Positions 42,765 through 49,957 of a stretch of 57,279 nt of DNA are shown here, one piece after another. Source of the DNA: a virus; IMG/VR virus record IMGVR_UViG_3300021963_006667, positions 1-57,279 of that record. One strand, 5' to 3'. Each line of letters begins with the position of its first letter. Within the stretch, counting starts at the first letter, position 1. The position numbers and the translations under genes are program-made. The notes under the pieces were generated by a model. It ran no database searches. It saw only the letters and a program-made list of their open reading frames with translations, and was not told the origin of the DNA.

Positions 42765-42810
42765 CTACTTAAGTTCAAGTGTCAACAGAAAAGTGCGCTT
42801 GAATAAGTAG
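42765..42810. repeat. Inverted repeat directly before the gp55 promoter
   Basis: CTACTTA-AG-TTCAAGTG (42765-42781) pairs with CGCTTGAA-TAAGTAG (42796-42810), allowing one G-U pair and a 2-base bulge, with a 14-base loop. The right arm ends exactly at the TTGACA of the gp55 promoter. There is no T-run, so it is either a processing or anti-readthrough hairpin or an operator-like site. The rest of the 131-base gap before gp55 holds the promoter and ribosome binding site. Confidence 0.75.
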
Positions 42811-42839
42811 TTGACATTATTGCATTATAGTGTTATACT
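42811..42839 (+). promoter_or_regulatory. Strong sigma70-type promoter before gp55
   Basis: TTGACA, 17-base spacer, TATACT: six of six and five of six consensus matches. 26 bases further is the gp55 ATG with AAAGGAGG. This would be read by host RNA polymerase before late transcription starts. Confidence 0.88.
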
Positions 42840-42865
42840 AACAGAAACACATAAAAGGAGGGAGC

Positions 42866-43450
42866 ATGGCCCTTACGAAAAAGAAGCCACGGAACTACGT
42901 GAACAACGCAGAGTTCCTTGCAGCGATGGTTGTATACAAGAAGGCGGTCCGAGAGGCCGAGGACTGTGGAGAACCACCACCACGAATTCCTAACTACATC
43001 GGCGTCTGTCTCTATGATATAGCTAACCGTTTGGCGTACAAACCAAACTTCATCAACTACACGTACAGAGATGATATGGTAGCGGATGGGTTGGAGAACG
43101 CCATCATGTGCATCAACAACTTTGATCCGGCTAAGTCCAGCAACCCGTTTGCGTACTTCACGCAGGTGGTATGGTTCGCTTTCATCCGTCGCATCCAGAA
43201 GGAGAAGAAGCAGACATATATCCGTCACAAGGTGCTCGAAAACGCCATGTTGACTGACACCGCCTTTCAACATGATGATAATAGTGACTTCGGTAGTTCT
43301 TCGATGAAAGAACTTACGAACGACTACATCAACGACTTCGTCGAAAAGTACGAGGCGAAGATGGAGACGAAGAAGAAGGTCGTGAAGAAGAAAAAGGGAC
43401 TCGAGGAGTTCTACGTCGAGGTTCCGGAAGATCTGGAGAACGATGATTGA
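42866..43450 (+). CDS. 55: Late-transcription sigma factor gp55
   Basis: 194 residues. N-terminal NNAEFLAAMVVYKKA, then PRIPNYIGVCLYDIANRLAY, DDMVADGLENAIMCINNFDP and FAYFTQVVWFAFIRRIQKEK: the sigma region 2-like part of T4 gp55 that recognises TATAAATA. The Lys/Glu-rich C-terminus would bear the clamp-binding end in T4. Length near T4 gp55 (185). The promoter is a sigma70 type, consistent with expression before the late phase. Confidence 0.93.
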   Translation: MALTKKKPRNYVNNAEFLAAMVVYKKAVREAEDCGEPPPRIPNYIGVCLYDIANRLAYKPNFINYTYRDDMVADGLENAIMCINNFDPAKSSNPFAYFTQVVWFAFIRRIQKEKKQTYIRHKVLENAMLTDTAFQHDDNSDFGSSSMKELTNDYINDFVEKYEAKMETKKKVVKKKKGLEEFYVEVPEDLENDD

Positions 43451-44508
43451 AAGTAGCAGTGATTACAGACCAACACTTCGGTGTCAGAGGCGACAGTAAC
43501 CTGTTCCTTGACTACTATGAGAAGTTCTATCGTGACGTGTTCTTTCCTACCCTTGACGCCAAGGACATCAAGGTCGTTCTCGACCTAGGCGATACGTTTG
43601 ACCGCAGGAAGTACATCAACTATCTGACCCTGCGTCGTGCTAAAGAGATGTACTTCGACGAGTTGCAGCGAAGAGGGATCACGGTCTACTCCATCGTTGG
43701 TAACCACACAACATATTTCAAAAACACAAACGAGACCAACTCGATGGAACTCCTCTTGAAGGAGTATCCAAACTATAAGGTGTACATCGACGAACCCGTC
43801 ACCATCACACTCGGTAGTTGTGACGTCATGCTTTCGCCTTGGTTATGTCCGAGTAACTTTGAAGCCTCATTCAAAGCTTTCAAGGAAACGTCGGCTAAGA
43901 TCGTGATGGGACACTTTGAGTTTGCAGGGTTTGAGGTGATGAAGGGTCAACTTCAAGATCACGGCCTTGAGACGACTGACTTCAAGAAGTTTTCGGCCGT
44001 GTATTCTGGCCATTACCACCACCCGTCGTCTCACGAGAACATCACCTATCTCGGTGCACCTTACGAGATGACTTGGACCGATTATGACGGAAAGCGGGGG
44101 TTTCACCTGTTCGACACCGAGACGTTGGACATGGAGTTTATCAAGAACCCGTACAGCATCTTCCATAAGATCACGTACGACGACGTCGACATGACGCTCG
44201 AAGACATCAATGAACTCGACGTTTCGATGTTGACATCCACGTACGTTAAGGTTATAGTGAAGAACAAAAATAATCCTTACACATTTGACATGTTTATTGA
44301 CAAGCTTCAGTCTTCCGGCTGTGCGGACATTAAGGTCGTTGAAGACCACCTGAACTTCGAGTCCCTGAATAGTGATGAGTTGATCGATGAGGCACAGGAC
44401 ACCATGTCCCTGCTAAGTAACTATGTCGATAGCATGGAAATCAAAGCAAACAAAGAAAAGGTTACGGGTTTCCTCAGGGACCTGTACCAGGAGGCTATGA
44501 GTCTATGA
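43447..44508 (+). CDS. 47: Recombination nuclease subunit gp47
   Basis: 353 residues. Mre11/SbcD-like phosphoesterase: KVAVITDQHFG (D8, H10), VVLDLGDTFDRRK, YSIVGNHTTY, MGHFEF and YSGHYHHPS metal-binding motifs. TTG start: the codon before it is a stop in frame and the first conserved residue is position 2, so it cannot start elsewhere; GGAG lies upstream. It works with gp46 in processing double-strand ends. It overlaps gp55 by 4 bases. Confidence 0.94.
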   Translation: MKVAVITDQHFGVRGDSNLFLDYYEKFYRDVFFPTLDAKDIKVVLDLGDTFDRRKYINYLTLRRAKEMYFDELQRRGITVYSIVGNHTTYFKNTNETNSMELLLKEYPNYKVYIDEPVTITLGSCDVMLSPWLCPSNFEASFKAFKETSAKIVMGHFEFAGFEVMKGQLQDHGLETTDFKKFSAVYSGHYHHPSSHENITYLGAPYEMTWTDYDGKRGFHLFDTETLDMEFIKNPYSIFHKITYDDVDMTLEDINELDVSMLTSTYVKVIVKNKNNPYTFDMFIDKLQSSGCADIKVVEDHLNFESLNSDELIDEAQDTMSLLSNYVDSMEIKANKEKVTGFLRDLYQEAMSL

Positions 44509-44663
44509 AGACAAAGATCGTTGAGCGAAAGCTTGAGGATGGGTCGACAGAATACGGCGTACAATACCACGACGGTCACATCAAGTGGTTCGCTTCACTG
44601 CCACATGCTCAATACGCGTATGGAAAGAATCTTTACAAGAAAAAGCATAAGGTTACTGCATGA
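44505..44663 (+). CDS. Small unknown protein between gp47 and gp46
   Basis: 52 residues, ATG overlapping the gp47 stop (ATGA). Translation begins MKTKIVERKLEDGSTEYGVQ and has a WFASLPHAQYAYG stretch and a Lys-rich end (KNLYKKKHKVTA). It is supported by overlaps at both ends; its stop overlaps the ATG of the truncated gp46 start copy. T4 also has small genes in the 46-47 interval. Function unknown. Confidence 0.7.
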   Translation: MKTKIVERKLEDGSTEYGVQYHDGHIKWFASLPHAQYAYGKNLYKKKHKVTA

Positions 44664-44704
44664 TATTTTTTACTGAAGTTCGTTACAAATCTCCAAGTGT
44701 ATAA
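44660..44704 (+). pseudogene. Duplicated, truncated first codons of gene 46
   Basis: ATG at 44660 opens M-I-F-F-T-E-V-R-Y-K-S-P-S-V then stops at TAA 44702. The first nine residues match gp46 (MLFFTEVRY) at 45356 except I for L; at DNA level the first 20 bases differ at one position. The ATG overlaps the preceding stop, as the native gene-46 start would. The copy breaks off exactly where the endonuclease insert begins. Confidence 0.8.
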
Positions 44705-44707
44705 ATA
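44700..44707 (+). promoter_or_regulatory. Late promoter TATAAATA before homing endonuclease
   Basis: Perfect TATAAATA 20 bases before the endonuclease ATG, followed by AGGAGG. It lies in an otherwise early/middle-type region and belongs to the inserted segment. T4 homing endonuclease genes such as I-TevI likewise have late promoters. Confidence 0.85.
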
Positions 44708-44726
44708 CTTCTAACAGGAGGTATTT

Positions 44727-45353
44727 ATGGTATTACTAGATGAAGACGTTGTTAGAACTATGCATTTGCGCGTAAAAGATGTAGCTGATCAATACAAGGT
44801 AAGTGTTGCTACCGTTAATAGGGCAAGGAAGAGGCTGAACTTAAAACCTACAGCGTTCGGTAGAGGTAGACCTAAAACTAACTTTATGGTGGAAAAACCA
44901 TGTCCAAGTTGTAATACTCTATTTACAGCTTGGTCCAAATACTGTAGTGTTTCATGCTATATAAAAGACAGGCCCAAACCTTCTGAAAGTGCATCAAAGA
45001 AAATTTCAGAAAAGGCAAAATTAAGATGGCAGTCTCCAACGGATGATATGTTGCGTGGCATCGAAAAGAGAAAACTTGAAGATCTATCTGAATATAAACA
45101 TTACAGAAATAGACTAAAGACCTTAACTGAAAAAACATATTTGGAGAACGTGGATACTATTAATCCAAATAACTATAAACGAGGAATTGCTGGAATAGAT
45201 GGCCACTACCATTTGGATCATATAATACCAGCTAGGTTTGGGTTTGAGAATAACATTCCGGTAGAGGATCTTTCACGAAAAGAAAACCTACAGATGTTAC
45301 CATGGAGAGAGAATATTGTTAAAGGTAGGACGCACAATAGTGAAGTGGAATAA
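44727..45353 (+). CDS. HNH homing endonuclease, free-standing
   Basis: 208 residues. N-terminal helix-turn-helix-like VKDVADQYKVSVATVNRARK, then a zinc-ribbon-like CPSC...CSVSC pair, a NUMOD3-like KKISEKAKLRWQS, and a C-terminal HNH nuclease core HYHLDHIIPARFGF followed by LSRKENLQMLPWRENIVKG. It is visibly more A+T-rich than its neighbours. It stands between the duplicate gene-46 start and the real gene 46, with its own late promoter and strong AGGAGG site. Its stop is two bases before the gp46 ATG. A recently inserted mobile gene is the best reading. Confidence 0.9.
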   Translation: MVLLDEDVVRTMHLRVKDVADQYKVSVATVNRARKRLNLKPTAFGRGRPKTNFMVEKPCPSCNTLFTAWSKYCSVSCYIKDRPKPSESASKKISEKAKLRWQSPTDDMLRGIEKRKLEDLSEYKHYRNRLKTLTEKTYLENVDTINPNNYKRGIAGIDGHYHLDHIIPARFGFENNIPVEDLSRKENLQMLPWRENIVKGRTHNSEVE

Positions 45354-45355
45354 TA

Positions 45356-47065
45356 ATGCTATTTTTTACTGAAGTGAGATACCGTAATATCCTTTCGACG
45401 GGTAACACTTGGAACGTAATCAACTTGAGTCGCAATAAATCTACGTTGATTGTTGGCGAGAATGGTGCTGGAAAGTCGACCATTCTCGACGCAATCTCTT
45501 TTGCTTTGTACGGTAAAGCTTTTCGTAAGATCAACAAGCCTCAGTTGATGAACTCCATCAACCAACGTGACATGATGGTCGAGGTCTCATTCACCTCGAA
45601 CGGTTCTGACTACGTTATCAAACGTGGAATGAAGCCGAACATCTTTGAGATTTGGAAAGGCAGTGAGTTACTCAACCAAGATGCCTCGTCTAGAGACTAT
45701 CAGGCGTATCTCGAAGAGAACATCTTGAAGATGAACTACAAGTCCTTCGGTCAGGTAGTCGTACTCGGAAGCTCAACGTTTGTTCCGTTCATGCAACTTC
45801 CGGCTCAACATCGTCGTGAGGTGATTGAAGACCTACTCGACATCCAGATCTTTAGTACGATGAACAACCTCTTGAAGGAGAAGGTGTCGACAAACAAGAC
45901 AGACACGGTCGAGATTAAGTACCAGATCGAGATGATCAAGAACAAGATCCAGGCCGCAGAGGAACACAACGAGTCTATCCGAAAACTTAAGGAGGATGAG
46001 GTCCTTCGCGTTAAGGAAAAGATGCGTGAGAAGATCGCCCTCATCGAGAGTGAGGAGAAGTTTGCCGATGCTCTTGACGAACAGATCGCTGAGACGATAG
46101 GTACCATCTCCGACAAGCAGGGATGTAAGACCAAGATCGAAAAGTTTAAGTCCATCAAGAGTGAACTCGATACGAAACTGGCCACACTGTATAAGGAAGT
46201 GAAGTTCTATGATGCGCATGACAATTGTCCAACGTGTAAACAGGGTATTGAGCATGACTTTAAGCAATCAACAGTCGGCGAAAAGTCTAACAAAATTTCT
46301 GAGATTGAAAACGCCTTACATGCGCTTGGTGAAAAGATCGGGACTGTCGAGTCACGGCTCGAAGAAATTTCCACCGTTGAGTCAACTCTACATTCACTCA
46401 GTCTTTCTCGCAATGATCATTCCGCCAACATACGAATCGCCAAGTCGGCGCTTGTTGGACTTAAAAAGGAACTTGACGACGCTGAAAAATTTGCATCTGA
46501 AATCGACACCGCAAAGATCGACTCCTATCAAGAAGAACACAGAGCACACATCGAGCGTCAAAAGAAACTCCACGAGGATAAGGAAACCCTCGCGATAGTC
46601 GGATCCATGCTGAAGGATGGTGGGATCAAAACCCGCATCATCAAACAGTACGTTCCGATCATGAATAAATTGATAAATAAATATCTCGCGGCTATGGACT
46701 TCTTCGTTGACTTCCAACTCGACGAAAGCTTCAACGAAAAGATCCTGAGTCGTTTCCGTGACGAGTTCTCTTACTCGTCCTTCTCTGAAGGCGAGAAGCT
46801 TCGTATCGACTTGGCCCTTATGTTCACATGGAGAGCGGTGTCAAAGCTTCGCAACTCCGTAACGACAAACCTTCTGATCATGGACGAGGTTCTTGACGGA
46901 TCGCTCGATCAGGCCGGTACAGACGAGTTCTTGAAGATCATCAACGAGTTAACCGGAGACTCAAACGTGTTCATCATCAGCCATAAGGGTGACTCGTTAC
47001 ATGATAAGTTTGACCATGTGATTAAATTTGAGAAGGTGAAAAACTTTAGTCGAATGGCAGCATAA
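45356..47065 (+). CDS. 46: Recombination nuclease subunit gp46
   Basis: 569 residues, Rad50/SbcC-like ATPase. Walker A VGENGAGKST (K40), Q-loop region, long coiled coil with zinc hook CPTC (C291, C294), signature SFSEGEKLRIDLAL (from about residue 476), Walker B LLIMDEVLDGSLD (D510, E511) and the H-loop VFIISHKGDS. It works with gp47. ATG follows the endonuclease stop by two bases with only a weak GGAA site inside the endonuclease gene, so translation may depend partly on the insert. Confidence 0.95.
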   Translation: MLFFTEVRYRNILSTGNTWNVINLSRNKSTLIVGENGAGKSTILDAISFALYGKAFRKINKPQLMNSINQRDMMVEVSFTSNGSDYVIKRGMKPNIFEIWKGSELLNQDASSRDYQAYLEENILKMNYKSFGQVVVLGSSTFVPFMQLPAQHRREVIEDLLDIQIFSTMNNLLKEKVSTNKTDTVEIKYQIEMIKNKIQAAEEHNESIRKLKEDEVLRVKEKMREKIALIESEEKFADALDEQIAETIGTISDKQGCKTKIEKFKSIKSELDTKLATLYKEVKFYDAHDNCPTCKQGIEHDFKQSTVGEKSNKISEIENALHALGEKIGTVESRLEEISTVESTLHSLSLSRNDHSANIRIAKSALVGLKKELDDAEKFASEIDTAKIDSYQEEHRAHIERQKKLHEDKETLAIVGSMLKDGGIKTRIIKQYVPIMNKLINKYLAAMDFFVDFQLDESFNEKILSRFRDEFSYSSFSEGEKLRIDLALMFTWRAVSKLRNSVTTNLLIMDEVLDGSLDQAGTDEFLKIINELTGDSNVFIISHKGDSLHDKFDHVIKFEKVKNFSRMAA

Positions 47066-47074
47066 GGAGAAACT

Positions 47075-47290
47075 ATGAGCAAATGGAACATTGACGCATC
47101 TGACGATACTTTCATGAGACCGCAGATGTACAAACACAAGAAGACTGGAGGTCTTTACACGATCCTTCATGAAGGACTTGAAGTGACCGGAGACGAAGGG
47201 GTTCCTTCGATAGTATACTGTAACGGTAGCGGTAAAGTTTTCATTCAGGCTAAGTCAAGATTCGAAGACGGGAGATTTGAAAAACTATGA
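47075..47290 (+). CDS. Small unknown protein
   Basis: 71 residues after AAGGAGAA. The sequence YKHKKTGGLYTILHEGLEVT followed by IVYCNGSGKVFIQAKSRFED resembles the small beta-barrel DUF1653-like pattern (Y-x-H-x-x-x-G-x-Y-x-V/I), found in phage and bacterial small proteins. No catalytic motif. It overlaps the next ORF by 4 bases. Confidence 0.7.
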   Translation: MSKWNIDASDDTFMRPQMYKHKKTGGLYTILHEGLEVTGDEGVPSIVYCNGSGKVFIQAKSRFEDGRFEKL

Positions 47291-47442
47291 CACTAGATGC
47301 AATCCAAGATATGATCAAAAACATAAGCGACCGAATCCACGTCTTAGAGTCTGAGCGTGTCGCTGAAAAATACATTCAGCCGCTGTACCAGGAACGATCG
47401 AAACTATTGAAGATGGTTACCTCTGCGGAAGGCGCACGATGA
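47287..47442 (+). CDS. Very small helical protein
   Basis: 51 residues; starts MTLDAIQDMIKNISDRIHVL and ends TSAEGAR. Predicted as one long amphipathic helix pair. Both ends overlap neighbours by 4 bases (ATGA type), which supports it as a real coupled gene. Function unknown. Confidence 0.65.
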   Translation: MTLDAIQDMIKNISDRIHVLESERVAEKYIQPLYQERSKLLKMVTSAEGAR

Positions 47443-47876
47443 GGGTCGGGTTTACCTGTTCTACATTTGATCTACTTCACGCTGGCCACATAGCCATGCT
47501 TCGTGAAGCAAAGGATCAATGTGACTATCTTATCTGTGGCTTGCAGGTAGACCCGTCGATAGATCGTAAGGAAAAGAACAAACCAGTACAGACGTTGGTG
47601 GAAAGATTCGTTCAACTTTCAGCAGTCAAGTATGTCGATGAGATCGTTCCTTACGTCACAGAAGAAGATTTGGTTGACATTCTTGGAATGTATGATATAA
47701 CGGTAAGGATACTCGGTGATGAATACAAGGATCGTGACTTCACCGGTAAAGACATATGTCAAAAACGTGGCATAGACCTATACTTCAACAAGCGAGACCA
47801 TCGCTTCAGTAGCTCAGGTCTACGCAAACGTGTATATGAACTCGAGAACAAATTCAAAGGTATTGAAGGGGATTAA
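47439..47876 (+). CDS. Cytidylyltransferase-family nucleotidyltransferase
   Basis: 145 residues, TagD/glycerol-3-phosphate cytidylyltransferase-like. GFTCSTFDLLHAGHIAML contains the HxGH motif (H14, H17), and DHRFSSSGLRKRV matches the family's ISTT-R-like nucleotide-binding end. VDEIVPYVTEEDL and VRILGDEYKDRDF are typical core segments. Substrate not deducible; it could activate a sugar or polyol phosphate, possibly for DNA or surface modification. It overlaps the upstream gene by 4 bases. Confidence 0.85.
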   Translation: MRVGFTCSTFDLLHAGHIAMLREAKDQCDYLICGLQVDPSIDRKEKNKPVQTLVERFVQLSAVKYVDEIVPYVTEEDLVDILGMYDITVRILGDEYKDRDFTGKDICQKRGIDLYFNKRDHRFSSSGLRKRVYELENKFKGIEGD

Positions 47877-47878
47877 TC

Positions 47879-48295
47879 ATGAGCACTAACTGGGTACAAG
47901 ACATCAGTGATATGCATGCTAAGTTCGGTGTCCACAAGTGGGTGGCCGAAAAGATCGCTAAGAACGACTATGAGTCGTTGCGTACGTTCATGCAGTTTCG
48001 TATCGACTTCCTGAAGGAAGAGTTGACTGAAACTACCAACGCGTTTGAGGCTTCAGACGCCGAAGAGATCATCGATGGTTTGATCGACCTGTGCGTCGTT
48101 GCAATCGGTACGTTGGACGCTTTCGGTGTAGATGCACATAAGGCGTGGGACGCGGTTCATGAGGCAAACATGTCGAAGGAACCAGGCGTAAAGCCTTCTC
48201 GTCCGAACCCGCTCGGTCTTCCCGATCTGATCAAGCCTGAAGGTTGGACCGCTCCTTCGCACAAAGGTAATCACGCAATCGTGGAAATTATTTGA
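47879..48295 (+). CDS. MazG/PRA-PH-like nucleotide pyrophosphohydrolase
   Basis: 138 residues. The helical core FRIDFLKEELTETTNAFEAS, then DAEEIIDGLIDLCVVAIGTL and DAHKAWDAVHEANMSK, fits the all-alpha NTP pyrophosphohydrolase superfamily (EExxE and ExxD metal-binding pattern). It would hydrolyse (d)NTPs or related nucleotides. Pro-rich end SRPNPLGLPDLIKPEGW is typical of phage members. ATG two bases after the preceding stop. Confidence 0.85.
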   Translation: MSTNWVQDISDMHAKFGVHKWVAEKIAKNDYESLRTFMQFRIDFLKEELTETTNAFEASDAEEIIDGLIDLCVVAIGTLDAFGVDAHKAWDAVHEANMSKEPGVKPSRPNPLGLPDLIKPEGWTAPSHKGNHAIVEII

Positions 48296-48314
48296 AAAAA
48301 GTGCACTTTTGCTG

Positions 48315-48343
48315 TGTACAACACCTATGCGTCTGTGTATAAC
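48315..48343 (+). promoter_or_regulatory. Probable sigma70-type promoter
   Basis: TGTACA, 17-base spacer, TATAAC in the 82-base gap before the gene at 48378. Four of six and five of six consensus matches; spacing ideal. Confidence 0.5.
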
Positions 48344-48377
48344 AGAATAGTAAGACAAAACAAAGCAAGGTGTGAAG

Positions 48378-48737
48378 ATGAACAAGATCGCAAAATTCGA
48401 CCGTGACTCTCTGAAGATGCTTCGTGCAGAAATGCAGTCTCTGCTGACCAAATACGGTGTCGACATGAACCTCGAGTTCAACGTCGGTAACATGAAGTTC
48501 AGCGAAGCAGAAGTTGAGATCAAAGTCTCTGCGAAAATCGCCGGTGCAAAGACCTTCAGCAACGTGATCCTTGAGTCGCGTGTCGCTGCTCTCGGTCTGA
48601 AGATGAAGAACGCTCTCGGTGACGAACTTGTCGACTACAACTCGAAAGCCTACAAGATGCCGTTCGTCTACATCAACGCTCGTGACGGTAAGCGTTACAA
48701 GTGTGACGAGCGCACCGCGAAGCTGCGGTTTGCATAA
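48378..48737 (+). CDS. Unknown conserved-type phage protein
   Basis: 119 residues from the ATG at 48378 with AAGG seven bases upstream (a GTG at 48372 is less likely). NKIAKFDRDSLKMLRAEMQS, a central beta-rich segment and the C-terminal YINARDGKRYKCDERTAKLR. No catalytic motif recognised. It is transcribed from its own predicted promoter and followed by a hairpin terminator, making a single-gene unit. Codon use looks strongly biased, consistent with high expression. Function unknown. Confidence 0.75.
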   Translation: MNKIAKFDRDSLKMLRAEMQSLLTKYGVDMNLEFNVGNMKFSEAEVEIKVSAKIAGAKTFSNVILESRVAALGLKMKNALGDELVDYNSKAYKMPFVYINARDGKRYKCDERTAKLRFA

Positions 48738-48741
48738 TCGA

Positions 48742-48772
48742 AAGAGAGGGGTTGACATTCAGCCCCTCTTTT
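48742..48772 (+). terminator. Rho-independent terminator, loop carries a -35 box
   Basis: AGAGGGG (48745-48751) pairs with CCCCTCT (48763-48769), extendable by a G-U and two A-U pairs, followed by TTTTA overlap. The 11-base loop begins with TTGACA, the -35 of the next promoter. Confidence 0.85.
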
Positions 48773-48780
48773 ACTATATG
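48752..48780 (+). promoter_or_regulatory. Sigma70-type promoter inside terminator
   Basis: TTGACA (48752-48757), 17-base spacer, TATATG (48775-48780). The -35 is in the loop of the preceding hairpin. Transcription would start just upstream of the ATG at 48792, giving a very short or nearly leaderless mRNA unless another start is used. Confidence 0.6.
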
Positions 48781-48791
48781 TGAGGTATATC

Positions 48792-49037
48792 ATGGCACGC
48801 ACCCCTAACTATCGTTACACCGTTAAGATGCGATACGGTGAACCCATCGGTCCAGATCTATCGATGGTCAACGCACTTCGTAGGTACATCTCGTACCTCA
48901 ATCAACGAAACGGTACTTCTTTGTACGTAAAGCTTCAAGGTCGTGGACCTCGTAAGGTCAACGGTCGAAAGTATTTTCAATCTCTTCCTCTAGAATTTGC
49001 AACAACCGCTGATGTTTATGTGTACGAACGGCATTAA
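48792..49037 (+). CDS. Small unknown protein
   Basis: 81 residues; ATG at 48792 with GAGG six bases upstream. Basic, with ARTPNYRYTVKMRYGEPIGP and VKLQGRGPRKVNGRKYFQSL; probably a small beta/helix protein. No family recognised. Possibly nucleic-acid binding from its charge, but this is speculative. Confidence 0.7.
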   Translation: MARTPNYRYTVKMRYGEPIGPDLSMVNALRRYISYLNQRNGTSLYVKLQGRGPRKVNGRKYFQSLPLEFATTADVYVYERH

Positions 49038-49045
49038 GGAGAATT

Positions 49046-49621
49046 ATGGCACTATGTAAAATTCCAAAAACAATCACCTTTTCACTATCTGACGAACAAA
49101 AGTCGCACATTCAGTCTATGACTGAAGACATCTATGCATGCCCCGTAAGATCGCGCGGAAGAAGTTTCGACGCGGTCTATAAGTCTGTTAAAAACGGCGC
49201 GATCATGGAGTACGCGTTGGTTGCACAAGGAGCGGTAAAGAACGACGCGACCTTCGATCATACCGATCCGCTCACGTACTGTTGGGATGTATTTTGGGAT
49301 GGACTCAGGGCTGAAGTGAAGTGTTTTTACTTTGACGACACGATGTCGTGGGTAACTTTCCCAATGAAGTTTGTGCAGACCTTCATCAATACCACGAAGC
49401 GAGGAAAGAATCTCGTTGACATTATCATATTTGGGTATTATGATGAAACTCCAGAAGGAGTGATCACTGCGAAGTGGCGACTCATTGCCCCGAGCGATAC
49501 GTTTGCGAGTAAACTCAAGAAGTGTAACCCTACATTCAAAAGCAGCTTTGACCCTTACACCGGTGAACCGAAGTACTTCTATTCACATCCGTCAGAGTCA
49601 AGAGCAATATTCATTAAGTGA
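49046..49621 (+). CDS. Unknown protein
   Basis: 191 residues after AAGGAGAA. ALCKIPKTITFSLSDEQKSH start, conserved-looking CWDVFWDGLRAEVKCFYFDD core and KFVQTFINTTKRGKNLVDII. Mixed alpha/beta; the D...E-x-K-type arrangement (DGLRAEVK) is weakly reminiscent of PD-(D/E)xK nucleases, but evidence is thin. It lies between unknown and nucleotide-metabolism genes. Confidence 0.7.
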   Translation: MALCKIPKTITFSLSDEQKSHIQSMTEDIYACPVRSRGRSFDAVYKSVKNGAIMEYALVAQGAVKNDATFDHTDPLTYCWDVFWDGLRAEVKCFYFDDTMSWVTFPMKFVQTFINTTKRGKNLVDIIIFGYYDETPEGVITAKWRLIAPSDTFASKLKKCNPTFKSSFDPYTGEPKYFYSHPSESRAIFIK

Positions 49622-49627
49622 GGTAAT

Positions 49628-49957
49628 ATGAAATACGACAAGGGTAAACCAAAGATCCATCTAGTTCCACCGGACGCAATCAATGCGATCGCAACCGTGT
49701 ATGGTTTTGGTGCAGAGAAGTATGGTGAGAATAACTGGCGTAAGGACATCCACAAGTATCCTTACTCTCGACACTACTCTTCGATCATGCGTCACCTTCT
49801 CGCGTTTCATTCTGGTGAGGATCTTGACCCGGAGTCTGGTCTTCCGCACCTTGCTCACGCGATGACTCAGATGATGATCCTTTATATGACGACTCTGGAA
49901 GCTCCAGAGATGGATGACCGTTTCAAACCGGAGGTTAAAGATGCAGAAGGTAAGTGA
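49628..49957 (+). CDS. dATP/dGTP diphosphohydrolase N-domain-like protein
   Basis: 109 residues. The arrangement KYDKGKPKIHLVPPDAINAI, FGAEKYGENNWRK, RHLLAFHSGEDLDPESGLPH and LAHAMTQMMIL matches the phage family usually named dATP/dGTP diphosphohydrolase N-terminal (DUF5664-like), an all-alpha nucleotide-hydrolase-like domain. It has a probable nucleotide-pool role. The 3' end overlaps the gp42 start by 17 bases. A paralogue occurs at 55437. Confidence 0.82.
   Translation: MKYDKGKPKIHLVPPDAINAIATVYGFGAEKYGENNWRKDIHKYPYSRHYSSIMRHLLAFHSGEDLDPESGLPHLAHAMTQMMILYMTTLEAPEMDDRFKPEVKDAEGK

Larger units (their letters stand above)
44664..45355 (+). mobile_element. Homing-endonuclease insertion at start of gene 46
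   Basis: Approximate extent of the inserted segment: after the duplicated 5' copy of gene 46 (44660-44690) and up to the intact copy (45356). It includes a late promoter and the HNH gene. The ~27-base flanking similarity suggests the element brought a replacement gene-46 start, leaving gp46 functional. Exact boundaries cannot be set by eye. Confidence 0.75.

Noticed and set aside
49914-49940. Upstream start for gp42
   Set aside because: The ATG at 49941 has GGAGG at ideal spacing and matches the expected N-terminus; the upstream extension overlaps coding sequence of the preceding gene.
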